A DNA stretch of 64,000 bases from Microbulbifer donghaiensis (GCF_900129095.1 NZ_FQVA01000007.1:62001-126000), one strand, 5' to 3'; shown: positions 18,371 through 26,589, counted from the stretch's first letter. Program-made: numbers and translations. The notes: generated by a model not told the origin, from the sequence alone.

Positions 18371-19275
18371 GTGGAAACAACTCCGCGACCTTCCTGGTAG
18401 ACGCCTCGGTCTATATCTTCCGCTACTACTTCGCGCTGCCGCCCAACTGGACGAGCAAGTCCGGCTATTCCACCGAGGCGGTGTACGGCTTCAGCAACTT
18501 CCTGCTCGATCTCCTCGCCAGGCGCCCGCGCCACATAGCCTGCGCCTTCGACGAATCCCTGGGCAGCTGCTTCCGCAACGAGCTCTACCCGGACTACAAG
18601 TACAGCCGCGCACTGCCGGACGAGGCGCTGGCCTTCCAGCTGGCCGCCTGCCGGTCGATGGCCGAGGCGCTGGGCATTGCGAGTTTCGCCAGTGAGCGCT
18701 ACGAGGCGGACGACATCCTCGCCACTTTGACCGGTATCTGCCGCGATCAGGAGCCAATCATCATCAGCCGCGACAAAGACCTGGGGCAGTTACTGGACCG
18801 GGGCGCCTCATCCTTGTGGGACTTTGCCGCCGATAAGCATGCGGATACCGCCGCGATCCAGGCCAAGTTTGGCGTGCGCCCCGGTCAGATCGCCGATTAC
18901 CTGGCGCTGGTTGGTGACGCCAGTGACGACATCCCGGGGGTACCCGGCATCGGCGCCAAGACCGCGGCGCGCCTGCTGGCGGAGTTCGACGATGTGGAGT
19001 CGCTGCTGCAGCGACCCGAGCAGGTGGCCGGCCTCAAGCTGCGTGGCGCCACGGGTATTGCCGCGCGTCTGCAGGAGCATGCGGAACAGGTCGTGCTGGC
19101 CAAGCGCCTGGCGACCCTCGAGGAAAATATCGAGCTGGATATCCAACTGGCGGACCTGCAGCCGCAGCCCGCGGATATCGGCGTCGCCCAGGCCCTGGCC
19201 GATGAATTCGGCATCGGCGGCCTCAAGGCTAAAATCGAACGGACACTGACAGTCGACAACAGGGAAACGGTGTGA
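18367..19275 (+). CDS. 5'-3' exonuclease/flap endonuclease-like protein (Xni type)
   Basis: A 302-residue protein of the polymerase I 5'-nuclease family. Metal-binding acidic residues appear in LVDASVYIFR, FDESLG, YEADDILATL, ISRDKDL and GDASDDIPG, and the helix-hairpin-helix is GVPGIGAKTAARLL. The stand-alone length of about 300 residues recalls E. coli ExoIX/Xni, but here the acidic cluster looks complete, so true nuclease activity is likely. It overlaps epmC by 4 bp upstream and pdxB by 4 bp downstream, forming a tightly coupled operon. Confidence 0.88.
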   Translation: MSGNNSATFLVDASVYIFRYYFALPPNWTSKSGYSTEAVYGFSNFLLDLLARRPRHIACAFDESLGSCFRNELYPDYKYSRALPDEALAFQLAACRSMAEALGIASFASERYEADDILATLTGICRDQEPIIISRDKDLGQLLDRGASSLWDFAADKHADTAAIQAKFGVRPGQIADYLALVGDASDDIPGVPGIGAKTAARLLAEFDDVESLLQRPEQVAGLKLRGATGIAARLQEHAEQVVLAKRLATLEENIELDIQLADLQPQPADIGVAQALADEFGIGGLKAKIERTLTVDNRETV

Positions 19276-20405
19276 AGCAGTCTGACCTCACGATCGTCGC
19301 CGACGAAAATATCCCCGCGCTGGAGCACTACTTCGGCGATCTGGGCACCCTGGTGCGGGTGCCCGGGCGCACCCTGACGCGCGAACAGCTGGCTGAAGCG
19401 GATGTGCTGCTGGTGCGCTCGGTCACCCAGGTGAATCAGGACTTGCTGGAGAACACGCCGGTGCGCTTCGTCGGCAGCTGCACCATTGGCACGGATCATC
19501 TGGATACCCATTGGCTGGAGCAGCAGGGCATTCCCTGGAGTGCCGCGCCCGGCTGCAATGCCAATTCGGTGGTCGAATATGTTTTCTGTGCGCTGGCCGC
19601 GCTGGGTGTCGAGTGGAACGGGCGCAGCTTTGGTATCGTCGGCTGCGGCAATGTGGGTGGCCTGCTGCAGCGGCGATTGCACGCACTGAATATTCCCTGT
19701 GCGGTTTACGATCCCTGGCTGCCCGACAATCCCGATACGGCGACTCTGCAACAGGTGCTGCAGCAGGATGTGATCTGCCTGCACGCGCCGCTGGTAAAGA
19801 GTGGTCCGCACCCGAGTTTCCATATGATTGGCGAGCGGGAGCTGGCCCAGATAAAGGACGATGCGGTGCTGATCAGTGCCGGTCGCGGTGCGGTGGTGGA
19901 CAATCAGGCGCTGCTGCAATTGCTGCGCCGGGGCAAGCGCTTTACCGCCGTACTGGATGTGTGGGCAAACGAGCCGGATATCGATATCGATTTGCTGGAG
20001 CTGGTGGATATCGGCACCCCACATATCGCCGGCTACAGCCTCGACGGCAAGCTGGCCGGCACGCGGATGATCCGCGCGGCCCTCTCTCGGGCGCTTTCTC
20101 TACCCGCAAGCGGGGAAGAGGGCGGGAGGCAGGGCTCAATGAAGCGAGAAGTCGTGTCGCCCGACAAGGCGGAATCCGCTGTTGGCGCGGTAGCTAGGGC
20201 TCTACTGCAAATCTACGATCCGCGCGCCGATGACCGCCGTCTGCGCGCCGCCGCAATGGGCGAGCTGCCAATGGCAAAGGCGTTCGATCAGCTGCGCCGG
20301 GAATATCCGGAGCGCCTGGAATTTTCCCATTACCGGGCCGACGCTGCCGCTCTCGATGAATTACAGCGGCGGCAACTGCAAATACTGGGGCTGGAGTCGG
20401 ACTGA
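19272..20405 (+). CDS. pdxB: Erythronate-4-phosphate dehydrogenase PdxB
   Basis: A 377-residue enzyme of the D-2-hydroxyacid dehydrogenase superfamily; it oxidises 4-phospho-D-erythronate in the DXP-dependent pyridoxal phosphate pathway. Seen: VADENIPALEHYFG at the start, FVGSCTIGTDHLD, the NAD motif GIVGCGNVGGLL, catalytic Arg in SAGRGAVVDN, Glu in WANEPD and His in TPHIAGYSLDGK, then the C-terminal dimerisation domain specific to PdxB. Overlaps the preceding nuclease gene by 4 bp. A GTG start of the next gene follows directly after its stop. Confidence 0.96.
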   Translation: MKQSDLTIVADENIPALEHYFGDLGTLVRVPGRTLTREQLAEADVLLVRSVTQVNQDLLENTPVRFVGSCTIGTDHLDTHWLEQQGIPWSAAPGCNANSVVEYVFCALAALGVEWNGRSFGIVGCGNVGGLLQRRLHALNIPCAVYDPWLPDNPDTATLQQVLQQDVICLHAPLVKSGPHPSFHMIGERELAQIKDDAVLISAGRGAVVDNQALLQLLRRGKRFTAVLDVWANEPDIDIDLLELVDIGTPHIAGYSLDGKLAGTRMIRAALSRALSLPASGEEGGRQGSMKREVVSPDKAESAVGAVARALLQIYDPRADDRRLRAAAMGELPMAKAFDQLRREYPERLEFSHYRADAAALDELQRRQLQILGLESD

Positions 20406-20406
20406 C

Positions 20407-21543
20407 GTGCAAGTGAAAAAACTCGGACTGATTATCAACCCCTGGGCCGGCGTCGGTGGGCCGGCGGGCCTGAAGGGCAGCGATGGCGCCGAGACGGTGC
20501 AGCAGGCCCTGGCAGCGGGCATAGAGCCGCAGTCGCACAAGCGCGCGGCGATTGCGCTCACAGCGCTGGAAAGTTTCCGCGAGCAGCTGGAGATCCTCTG
20601 CTTTGCCGGCAACATGGGTGAGGACGCCGCGAAAGCGCTGAATTTTGCCACGCGAGTCGTTGGCCAGGCGGAATCCGAGCCGTCCACGCCGGCGGATACG
20701 GAAGCCGCTGCACAGGTGATCAGAGAGGCCGGTGCCGACCTGATTGTATTTGTCGGTGGCGACGGCACCGCGCGCAATATGGTCAATGCCCTGGGCGACG
20801 ATTTTCCGGTGCTCGGTATTCCCGCCGGAGTGAAGATGCACTCCGCCTGTTTTGCGATTTCCCCCCGGGCCGGCGGCGAAGTGCTGCGGCGGCTGATGGC
20901 CGGTCAGCTGGTGGACCTGCACGAGCACGAAGTGCGCGACATCGACGAGAAATCCTTTCGCGAGGGACGCGTCAGCACACGCCACTACGGCGAGCTGCTG
21001 GTGCCGGAAGAGGGACACTTCCTGCAGGCGGTGAAAAATGCCGGCCGCGAGGTGGAGGAGCTGGCGGTGGCGGATATCGCCGCCGATGTGGTCGAGGAGC
21101 TGGATCCTGACACGCTGTATATCGTCGGGCCCGGTTCCACCACGCTGGCGATACTCGATGAGCTGGGTCTCGCCGGCACACTGTTGGGGGTGGACTTGTT
21201 GCGCGACGGCGAGCTGGTTGCCGCCGATGTCAGCGCACCACAGATTGAGCGGGCACTCGCTGCGCATGATGGTCCGGCAAAAATTATTCTCACCGCGATC
21301 GGTGGTCAGGGGCACCTGATTGGTCGCGGTAACCAGCAGTTCTCACCGCAGGTTTTACGGGCTGTCGGGCGCGACAACCTGATCGTCGTCGCCACCAAGA
21401 CCAAGGTCACCGAGCTCGGCGGCCGGCCGCTGCTGGTGGACAGCGGCGATCCGGAACTGGACGAGCAGTGGAGCGGTTTTATTCGCGTCATCACCGGCTA
21501 TCGGGACGCGATTCTGTACCCGCTCAGCAATGGGGACCTGTAG
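20407..21543 (+). CDS. ATP-NAD kinase-like protein (AcoX/COG3199 type)
   Basis: A 378-residue protein with the diacylglycerol/NAD kinase fold. The nucleotide site is FVGGDGTARNMVNAL, preceded by a conserved LIINPWAGVGG at the N-terminus, and followed by GIPAGVKMHSACFA. These are hallmarks of the COG3199 ATP-NAD kinase-like group; the true phosphate acceptor is not proven for most members. Starts are GTG at 20407 or GTG at 20413, one base after the pdxB stop. It ends the epmC-nuclease-pdxB operon, and a strong 30-bp palindrome follows. Confidence 0.85.
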   Translation: MQVKKLGLIINPWAGVGGPAGLKGSDGAETVQQALAAGIEPQSHKRAAIALTALESFREQLEILCFAGNMGEDAAKALNFATRVVGQAESEPSTPADTEAAAQVIREAGADLIVFVGGDGTARNMVNALGDDFPVLGIPAGVKMHSACFAISPRAGGEVLRRLMAGQLVDLHEHEVRDIDEKSFREGRVSTRHYGELLVPEEGHFLQAVKNAGREVEELAVADIAADVVEELDPDTLYIVGPGSTTLAILDELGLAGTLLGVDLLRDGELVAADVSAPQIERALAAHDGPAKIILTAIGGQGHLIGRGNQQFSPQVLRAVGRDNLIVVATKTKVTELGGRPLLVDSGDPELDEQWSGFIRVITGYRDAILYPLSNGDL

Positions 21544-21555
21544 TGAATCGAGTTC

Positions 21556-21625
21556 GTAGGATGGGCAAAGCGCAGCGTGCCCATCAACCGGCGCCGATGG
21601 GCACGCTGCGCTTTGCCCATCCTAC
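21556..21625. repeat. Perfect 30-bp inverted repeat (70-bp hairpin)
   Basis: Arms 21556-21585 and 21596-21625 are exact inverted copies around a 10-base loop. The arm begins GTAGGATGGGCAAAGCGCAG. Such GTAGGATGGGC palindromes are dispersed REP-like elements in many proteobacteria. No T-run follows, but it probably ends or protects the operon transcript. Confidence 0.9.
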
Positions 21626-21638
21626 AACCTGAAGACAG

Positions 21639-22571
21639 ATGTCGAAAAACTGGCAAATCCTGCTGGAGCAGGTGAAAACAAAACTGGATGAAAAGAGCCC
21701 GGACAGCCGGCGTTTTTTTCACGGCCGCGGCCGCTGTTACCCGGGCCTGGAACAGGTCTGTGTCGACAGCTTTTTCCCGGCGCTGCTGGTGACTTTCTTT
21801 GAAGAGTACGAAGGCGAAGACGACCTGTGCGAACAGCTGTGGCAGCTGGCCGAGCCACACGGCTATCTGGGCGTGGCGGCGCAGCGCCGCTATCGGCAGG
21901 GCGCACCGGTGGACTGGCACTGCGGACAGCCGGTGGTGGCGCCGCTGGCCCGCCGCGGTGAGCTGAAGTTTCCGCTCACGTTCGAGCGGCAGAACGTCGG
22001 CTTCTTTCTCGATATCGAGCCGGGGCGGCGCTGGCTGGAACAGCAGGTCAAAGCCCGCGCCGGGACAGAGAATCTGAAACTGCTGAACCTTTTTGCGTTT
22101 ACCTGTGCGTTTTCCGCCGTGGCCCGTGCGGCCGGCGAGCTGGAAGTCGTCAATATCGATGTGAATCGCGGTGTGCTCAATCGCGGCCGCGAGAACCACG
22201 AGTTCAACAAGCTGCCGCTTAAGGGCATCAAGTTCCTGCAGCTGGATGCGCTGCGGGAATTCAAGCGATTCGATCGCCGCGGCCCTTTCCAGCTGGCGGT
22301 GGTGGATCCGCCCACGCGGCAGAAGGGGCGCTTCGACGTCAGCCTCAACTACGAAAAGCTGCTGCAGCTGTTACCGGATTGTCTGGCGGAAGAGGCGGAT
22401 CTGCTGATGGTGATGAATTCGCCGCGCCACAGCGAAGTGCACTTCCGTGAATTGATCGAGGGGGCCGACAGCCGTTTCGAAGTGGTGGAGCGCTTGCCGC
22501 AGAATGCGGATTTCCCCGATCGGGATCCGGATGCCGCGCTTAAAATGCTGCACGTAAAATTCCGCAGGTAG
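21639..22571 (+). CDS. Class I SAM-dependent methyltransferase, rRNA-methyltransferase-like
   Basis: A 310-residue enzyme with a C-terminal SAM domain similar to the RlmI/RlmK group: NVGFFLDIEPGRRWL, LLNLFAFTCAFSAVARAAG (motif I), an acidic VNIDVNRGVLNRGREN, and the catalytic VVDPPTRQKG. The N-terminal ~100 residues differ from the PUA domain of RlmI. An RNA substrate is likely but not proven. It begins 14 bp after the palindrome, so it may be expressed by read-through or from an internal promoter. Confidence 0.82.
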   Translation: MSKNWQILLEQVKTKLDEKSPDSRRFFHGRGRCYPGLEQVCVDSFFPALLVTFFEEYEGEDDLCEQLWQLAEPHGYLGVAAQRRYRQGAPVDWHCGQPVVAPLARRGELKFPLTFERQNVGFFLDIEPGRRWLEQQVKARAGTENLKLLNLFAFTCAFSAVARAAGELEVVNIDVNRGVLNRGRENHEFNKLPLKGIKFLQLDALREFKRFDRRGPFQLAVVDPPTRQKGRFDVSLNYEKLLQLLPDCLAEEADLLMVMNSPRHSEVHFRELIEGADSRFEVVERLPQNADFPDRDPDAALKMLHVKFRR

Positions 22572-22598
22572 CCTGCACGATACGCAGTGCGCTGTCGT

Positions 22599-22688
22599 CG
22601 TTCCGGCGTAGAGCCTGTGCCGGACTTGATCTGGTATCGGAACCCAGGTGCCACCGAACTGGATACCGGCTTGCGCCGGTATAACGAG
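22599..22688. repeat. Imperfect REP-like palindrome
   Basis: Begins TCGTTCCGGCG and ends CGCCGGTATAACGA with partly complementary interior (CTGGTATCGG versus CCGAACTGGATACC). It resembles the element at 8561-8617 and likewise lies between convergent genes. Confidence 0.6.
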
Positions 22689-22718
22689 TCAGTGAGGGTT
22701 TGACTCGAAACAGAGAAC

Positions 22719-23117
22719 CTACAGGATGTGGAATTCCCGCATCAGCCGTTCCATCAACTCCTGCAATTGCGGCGACGAGCCGTTGCGCACGGCGCTGTCG
22801 AGCAGCTGTGCGTTGCTCTCGCCGGACTCCGTCTTTTTCACCAGCAGCAGAAATCCGCGGTGGCTCAGCGCCGCTTCTTCTACCGCTTCCTGGCGCACCA
22901 GCTGCGAAAAATTCATATAGCCGCTCTGCTGCAGCCAGGTCATGGCGCCCAGGCAGGCGAGGTGGCGCGGCGAATGCAGGCCGAATTCGTCCGGGGTGTC
23001 GGGACCGGCGATGTCCTCCACGTAGACCGTGGCCGGGGCCGGGAACTGGTTGAACAGCGCCAGCAGTAGCCTGCCGGCGTCGCGGTAGAAGTCGTGAATG
23101 TGCAGGTCGTCCAGCAT
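22719..23117 (-). CDS. Conserved hypothetical protein downstream of alaA
   Basis: A 132-residue protein without signal or membrane segment. It opens MLDDLHIHDFYRDAGRLLLALFNQFP and carries HLACLGAMTWLQQSGYMNF followed by VRQEAVEEAALSHRGFLLL, a pattern that looks like a winged-helix-like or small alpha-beta fold (inference). I do not recognise the family. It starts 6 bp after the alaA stop (ATG 23117; a GTG at 23123 would overlap the stop), so it is very probably cotranscribed with alaA. Confidence 0.7.
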   Translation of the reverse strand: MLDDLHIHDFYRDAGRLLLALFNQFPAPATVYVEDIAGPDTPDEFGLHSPRHLACLGAMTWLQQSGYMNFSQLVRQEAVEEAALSHRGFLLLVKKTESGESNAQLLDSAVRNGSSPQLQELMERLMREFHIL

Positions 23118-23122
23118 GGGCA

Positions 23123-24337
23123 CTACTGAGAATATCTTTCCAGGAAATAACCCAGCCGCTCTATCGAGTGGGAGAGGTCGTCGGCGCGCGGCAGGAAGAC
23201 GATGCGCAGATGATCCGGCGCGTCCCAGTGGAAGGCGCTGCCCTGCACCAGCAGGATTTTTTCCTGCCGCAGGAATTCAAGCACCAGCCGCTCGTCATTT
23301 TCGATCTTGTGGTGGTCCAGGTGCAGTTTCGGGAACAGGTAGATGGCGCCGCGGGGTTTCACGCAGCTGACCCCGGGAATGTCGTTCAGCATCCGGTGGG
23401 CCAGGTCGCGCTGCTGGCGCAGGCGGCCGCCGGGCAGCACCAGGTCATTGATGCTCTGGTAACCGCCCAGTGCGGTCTGTACCGCGAACATGGCCGGCAC
23501 ATTGCCGCACAGGCGCATCGACGACAGAATGTCCATGCCCTCGATAAATCCCTTGGCGCGCTGCTTGGCGCCGCTGACGATCATCCAGCCGGAGCGGAAA
23601 CCCGCCAGGCGATAGGACTTGGACAGGCCGTTAAAGCTCAGGCAGAGCACATCCGGAGCCAGCTTGGCCATCGGGGTGAACTCTGCATCGTCGTACAGAA
23701 TCTTGCTGTAGATCTCATCGGCGAAGATCACCAGGCCGTGGGTGCGGGCAACCTCTACAATTTGTTCCAGCAGCGCACGGGGATAGACGGCGCCGGTGGG
23801 GTTGTTCGGGTTGATCACGACAATGCCGCGGGTGCGCGGGGTGATCTTGGCCTTGATATCCTCGATATCCGGCAGCCAGCCGGCTTCCTCGTCGCAGCGG
23901 TAGAGCACCGGGTGCGCGCCGGTCAGGTTGGTGGCGGCCATCCACAATGGGTAGTTGGGCATCGGCAGCAGCAGTTCGTCGCCGTTGTTCAGCAGCGCCT
24001 GGGTGGCCATGGAAATCAGCTCGGAGACGCCATTGCCGAGATAGATATCGTCGATATCAACCCCTTCGATGCCGAGGGTCTGGCACTCCTGCATAATGGC
24101 CTTGCGCGCGGCAAAGAGGCCTTTGGATTCCACGTAGCCCTGGGCCTGGGCCAGGTTGTGAATCACGTCCTGGATGATCTCGTCAGGAGCGTCGAAGCCG
24201 AAGGGGGCCGGGTTACCGATATTCAGTTTGAGAATACGGTGACCTTCCTCTTCCATGCGGTAGGCCTGTTCCATCACGGGGCCACGGATTTCGTAGCAGA
24301 CGCCGTGCAGTTTTTCCGACTTTAGAATGTCCTTCAT
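23123..24337 (-). CDS. alaA: Glutamate-pyruvate aminotransferase AlaA
   Basis: A 404-residue class I PLP aminotransferase making alanine from pyruvate and glutamate. It matches E. coli AlaA very closely: LKLNIGNPAPFGFDAPDEI, QGYVESKGLFAARKAIM, INPNNPTGAVYPRALL, IFADEIYSKILYDDAEF, the PLP lysine in FNGLSKSYR, and SMRLCGNVPA. The ATG at 24337 is chosen over upstream codons by homology. Divergent from msrB, with a 78-bp gap that must contain both promoters. Confidence 0.96.
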   Translation of the reverse strand: MKDILKSEKLHGVCYEIRGPVMEQAYRMEEEGHRILKLNIGNPAPFGFDAPDEIIQDVIHNLAQAQGYVESKGLFAARKAIMQECQTLGIEGVDIDDIYLGNGVSELISMATQALLNNGDELLLPMPNYPLWMAATNLTGAHPVLYRCDEEAGWLPDIEDIKAKITPRTRGIVVINPNNPTGAVYPRALLEQIVEVARTHGLVIFADEIYSKILYDDAEFTPMAKLAPDVLCLSFNGLSKSYRLAGFRSGWMIVSGAKQRAKGFIEGMDILSSMRLCGNVPAMFAVQTALGGYQSINDLVLPGGRLRQQRDLAHRMLNDIPGVSCVKPRGAIYLFPKLHLDHHKIENDERLVLEFLRQEKILLVQGSAFHWDAPDHLRIVFLPRADDLSHSIERLGYFLERYSQ

Positions 24338-24415
24338 GGTGGCTGTGGTAACCCTTAAGGTGCGACTTCGCTCGAGCGGCCGCTCTGGCAAAGGCAGTGA
24401 TACAGGATGAAGAGT

Positions 24416-24823
24416 ATGTCAAAAGAAAAAGACGATAACTACTGGCGCGACAAGCTGACTCCGGAAGAATTTCACGTTTGCCGCGAGTCGGGCACCGAGC
24501 GGCCGTTTACCGGCGAATACTGGGATGTGTTCGAGGACGGCGTCTACCGCTGTCGCTGCTGCGGTGAAGTGCTGTTTCACTCCGATTCGAAGTTTGAGGC
24601 CCACTGCGGCTGGCCCAGCTTCGACGCCGAGATGAATGAAGGCGTGGTGGCCAAGCGGCCAGACAACAGCCTGGGCATGCAGCGAATCGAGATAGTCTGT
24701 GCTAAATGCGACGCCCACCTCGGGCACGTTTTTCCCGATGGCCCGACGGAAACAGGATTGCGTTACTGTGTAAACTCCCTGTCAATCAAACTGGATACCG
24801 AGTCCGGGAAGGAGGGCAAGTGA
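24416..24823 (+). CDS. msrB: Peptide-methionine (R)-S-oxide reductase MsrB
   Basis: A 135-residue repair enzyme reducing methionine-R-sulfoxide in proteins with thioredoxin. Four zinc cysteines appear as CRCCG and CAKCDAHLGH, the substrate site as CGWPSF, and the catalytic Cys in RYCVNSLSIKL. No export signal, so cytoplasmic. AGGATGAAGAG upstream favours the ATG at 24416 over the one at 24407. Its stop overlaps the GTG start of the next gene. Confidence 0.95.
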   Translation: MSKEKDDNYWRDKLTPEEFHVCRESGTERPFTGEYWDVFEDGVYRCRCCGEVLFHSDSKFEAHCGWPSFDAEMNEGVVAKRPDNSLGMQRIEIVCAKCDAHLGHVFPDGPTETGLRYCVNSLSIKLDTESGKEGK

Positions 24824-25584
24824 GCAGGGCAGCGCGATATACCCATTGGAGCCGTTGGCTGGTGCGAGTGCAGTGGTTACTGCTGGCGGCCATATTCTGT
24901 GCCGGGCTGGCGCTGCGGCTGGAGCTGATGCACTTCCGGCCGGTCTTTCAGATCTTCAAATTCGCCGGCCTGGCCGCCCTCGGTGTGGCGCTGATCAGCA
25001 TGCTGGTGTTTATCTGGGGGCTGGTGAAGAGGCATCCGCAGAGCCGCTACAACGCGCTCTGGGCAGTGATCCTGGGGCTGCTGCCGGTGGCCGTGCCCCT
25101 GTTGACGGTGGGCAAGAGCAATTTCGATGTGCCGCGGATTCACGATATCACCACCGACATGCAGAATCCGCCTGCTTACGAGGCGGTGCTGTCGCTGCGC
25201 GAAGCGGATGACAACAGCGCGGACTACGCCGGTGAAGAGGTGGCGAAGCTGCAGCGCGAGGCGGACATCTATGCGGATATCATGCCGCTGCAACTGAAAT
25301 TGCCGGTCGCCAGGGCGACGGAGCTATCTGCGGCCGCGGCCGAGGACCTGGGCTGGCGTGTCGTGGCGCTGGAGCCAAAACGCGGTCACCTGGAGGCGGT
25401 TGACCGAACTCCACTGCTTGGTTTCAGCGATGACATAGTGGTACGGGTCACGGAAGAAAACGGCGGCTCGCGGGTGGATATCCGCTCCAGTTCCCGCGTT
25501 GGCCTGAGTGACCTGGGAGCGAACGCCAAGCGCATCCGCAGCTTCCTTAGCGAGGTTCAGGCCCGCGCAGCGGCGGAGGAGTAG
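24820..25584 (+). CDS. DUF1499 family membrane protein
   Basis: A 254-residue protein with three predicted transmembrane helices in the first ~110 residues, then a soluble domain: FDVPRIHDITTDMQNPPAYEAV, then a helix-rich part, and the closing VDIRSSSRVGLSDLGANAKRIRSFL, the DUF1499 signature. Function unknown. GTG at 24820 overlaps the msrB stop (GTGA) with GGAGGG 4-9 bases upstream. The start is therefore well supported. Coupling with msrB suggests an envelope or oxidative stress link (inference). Confidence 0.85.
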   Translation: MSRAARYTHWSRWLVRVQWLLLAAIFCAGLALRLELMHFRPVFQIFKFAGLAALGVALISMLVFIWGLVKRHPQSRYNALWAVILGLLPVAVPLLTVGKSNFDVPRIHDITTDMQNPPAYEAVLSLREADDNSADYAGEEVAKLQREADIYADIMPLQLKLPVARATELSAAAAEDLGWRVVALEPKRGHLEAVDRTPLLGFSDDIVVRVTEENGGSRVDIRSSSRVGLSDLGANAKRIRSFLSEVQARAAAEE

Positions 25585-25678
25585 GGCGCCGTCCCGAGTC
25601 TGCGCTCCGCAGACCCACGGATTCGGTAAGTGCCTGACTATAAAAGAAAAAAAACCAAGAAAAGATTTGACGCGGGTG

Positions 25679-25707
25679 TTGACAGCCCCCCGGGTGCTAC
25701 ATAGAAT
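25679..25707 (+). promoter_or_regulatory. Strong sigma-70 promoter of the tRNA array
   Basis: Perfect -35 TTGACA (25679-25684), 17-bp spacer, -10 TAGAAT (25702-25707), and a GC-rich discriminator GCGCCCC after it, as expected for stable RNA promoters under stringent control. The first tRNA starts about 60 bp downstream. Confidence 0.85.
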
Positions 25708-25770
25708 GCGCCCCACTTCTGAAGCGGAGCGGACCTTTAAGACGCCAAGCGAAGCAGAGGTAGTTCCGGG

Positions 25771-25846
25771 GTCCCCTTCGTCTAGAGGCCTAGGACACCG
25801 CCCTTTCACGGCGGTAACAGGGGTTCGACTCCCCTAGGGGACGCCA
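25771..25846 (+). tRNA. tRNA-Glu (TTC), copy 1
   Basis: 76-nt cloverleaf. The acceptor stem GTCCCCT pairs with AGGGGAC, the anticodon loop is CTTTCAC with anticodon TTC, the T-loop is GTTCGAC, and CCA is encoded. Only 2 bp separates it from the following tRNA-Gly. Confidence 0.97.
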
Positions 25847-25848
25847 CT

Positions 25849-25924
25849 GCGGGAATAGCTCAGTTGGTAGAGCGCAACCTTGCCAAGGTTGAGGTCGCCG
25901 GTTCGAACCCGGTTTCCCGCTCCA
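25849..25924 (+). tRNA. tRNA-Gly (GCC), copy 1
   Basis: 76-nt cloverleaf: acceptor GCGGGAA with TTCCCGC, anticodon GCC in CTTGCCAA, T-arm GCCGG-TTCGAAC-CCGGT, encoded CCA. Confidence 0.97.
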
Positions 25925-25931
25925 TTTACCT

Positions 25932-26132
25932 ACATTTTGTTAAAAACCTCCTTGTTTTTAACAAAATGTCGCAGCGAAAAAGCTGGCGCAAAATTTGATT
26001 TTGCTGGTTTTTCGCTGCTCGCGCCGGCACGCCGGCGGCGGTGCATCCATGCACCGCGTGAATGCCACTAAAAATTAAATTTTTAGTGGCGATGCCACCG
26101 ACAGTGTGGCAGCATTCGATCCCCGGATCGAA
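25932..26132. repeat. Chain of six hairpins between tRNA pairs 1 and 2
   Basis: Successive inverted repeats fill the spacer: 25932-25969 (16-bp arms, ACATTTTGTTAAAAAC), 25971-26018 (GCAGCGAAAAA arms), 26038-26057 (GCGGTGCA arms), 26064-26090 (GCCACTAAAAATT arms), 26093-26111 (TGCCAC arms) and 26115-26132 (TTCGATCC arms). The first five differ from each other in sequence and base composition. No gene is present. Confidence 0.85.
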
Positions 26133-26144
26133 AGCAAGTTTTCT

Positions 26145-26220
26145 GTCCCCATCGTCTAGAGGCCTAGGACACCGCCCTTTCACGGCGGTAACAGGGGTTC
26201 GACTCCCCTTGGGGATGCCA
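26145..26220 (+). tRNA. tRNA-Glu (TTC), copy 2
   Basis: As copy 1 except for the acceptor stem, GTCCCCA pairing with TGGGGAT (a G-T end pair). Anticodon TTC, encoded CCA. Confidence 0.97.
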
Positions 26221-26224
26221 ATAC

Positions 26225-26249
26225 GGCCTGGCAGCACAGCTGCCGGGCC
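26225..26249 (+). repeat. Hairpin between tRNA-Glu and tRNA-Gly, copy 2
   Basis: GGCCTGGCAGC-aca-GCTGCCGGGCC. It occupies the same place as the hairpin at 26555-26579 with paired base changes. Confidence 0.8.
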
Positions 26250-26259
26250 AAATGAAAGT

Positions 26260-26335
26260 GCGGGAATAGCTCAGTTGGTAGAGCGCAACCTTGCCAAGGT
26301 TGAGGTCGCCGGTTCGAACCCGGTTTCCCGCTCCA
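26260..26335 (+). tRNA. tRNA-Gly (GCC), copy 2
   Basis: Identical to copy 1 over 76 nt; anticodon GCC, encoded CCA. Confidence 0.97.
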
Positions 26336-26343
26336 AATAAGAA

Positions 26344-26369
26344 AGCCGCTCAGTCGAGCGGCTTTTTTA
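26344..26369 (+). terminator. Rho-independent terminator after tRNA pair 2
   Basis: AGCCGCTC-agtc-GAGCGGCT followed by a T-run. It would end transcripts of pairs 1 and 2, yet a third pair lies beyond it. Confidence 0.85.
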
Positions 26370-26403
26370 TCTGCTGATCCAGCCGAAAGGTTTGGAGTTC
26401 AGC

Positions 26404-26463
26404 GCCTCGGGGTAACCCGAGGCTGCGCCACGGCAGAGTGGCCGCGGCTGACCAATGGTCAGC
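26404..26463. repeat. Two hairpins between tRNA pairs 2 and 3
   Basis: GCCTCGGG-gtaa-CCCGAGGC (26404-26423) and GCTGACC-aat-GGTCAGC (26447-26463). No obvious promoter was seen in this spacer. Confidence 0.7.
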
Positions 26464-26474
26464 GCAAGTTTTCT

Positions 26475-26550
26475 GTCCCCATCGTCTAGAGGCCTAGGAC
26501 ACCGCCCTTTCACGGCGGTAACAGGGGTTCGACTCCCCTTGGGGATGCCA
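26475..26550 (+). tRNA. tRNA-Glu (TTC), copy 3
   Basis: Identical to copy 2 and exactly 330 bp from it, including the preceding GCAAGTTTTCT leader. Confidence 0.97.
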
Positions 26551-26554
26551 ATAC

Positions 26555-26579
26555 GACCCGGCAGCAGTGCTGCCGGGTC
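26555..26579 (+). repeat. Hairpin between tRNA-Glu and tRNA-Gly, copy 3
   Basis: GACCCGGCAGCA-g-TGCTGCCGGGTC, a perfect stem. Compared with the element 330 bp upstream, one G-C pair became A-T and one T-G pair became C-G. Confidence 0.8.
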
Positions 26580-26589
26580 TGTACAAAAT

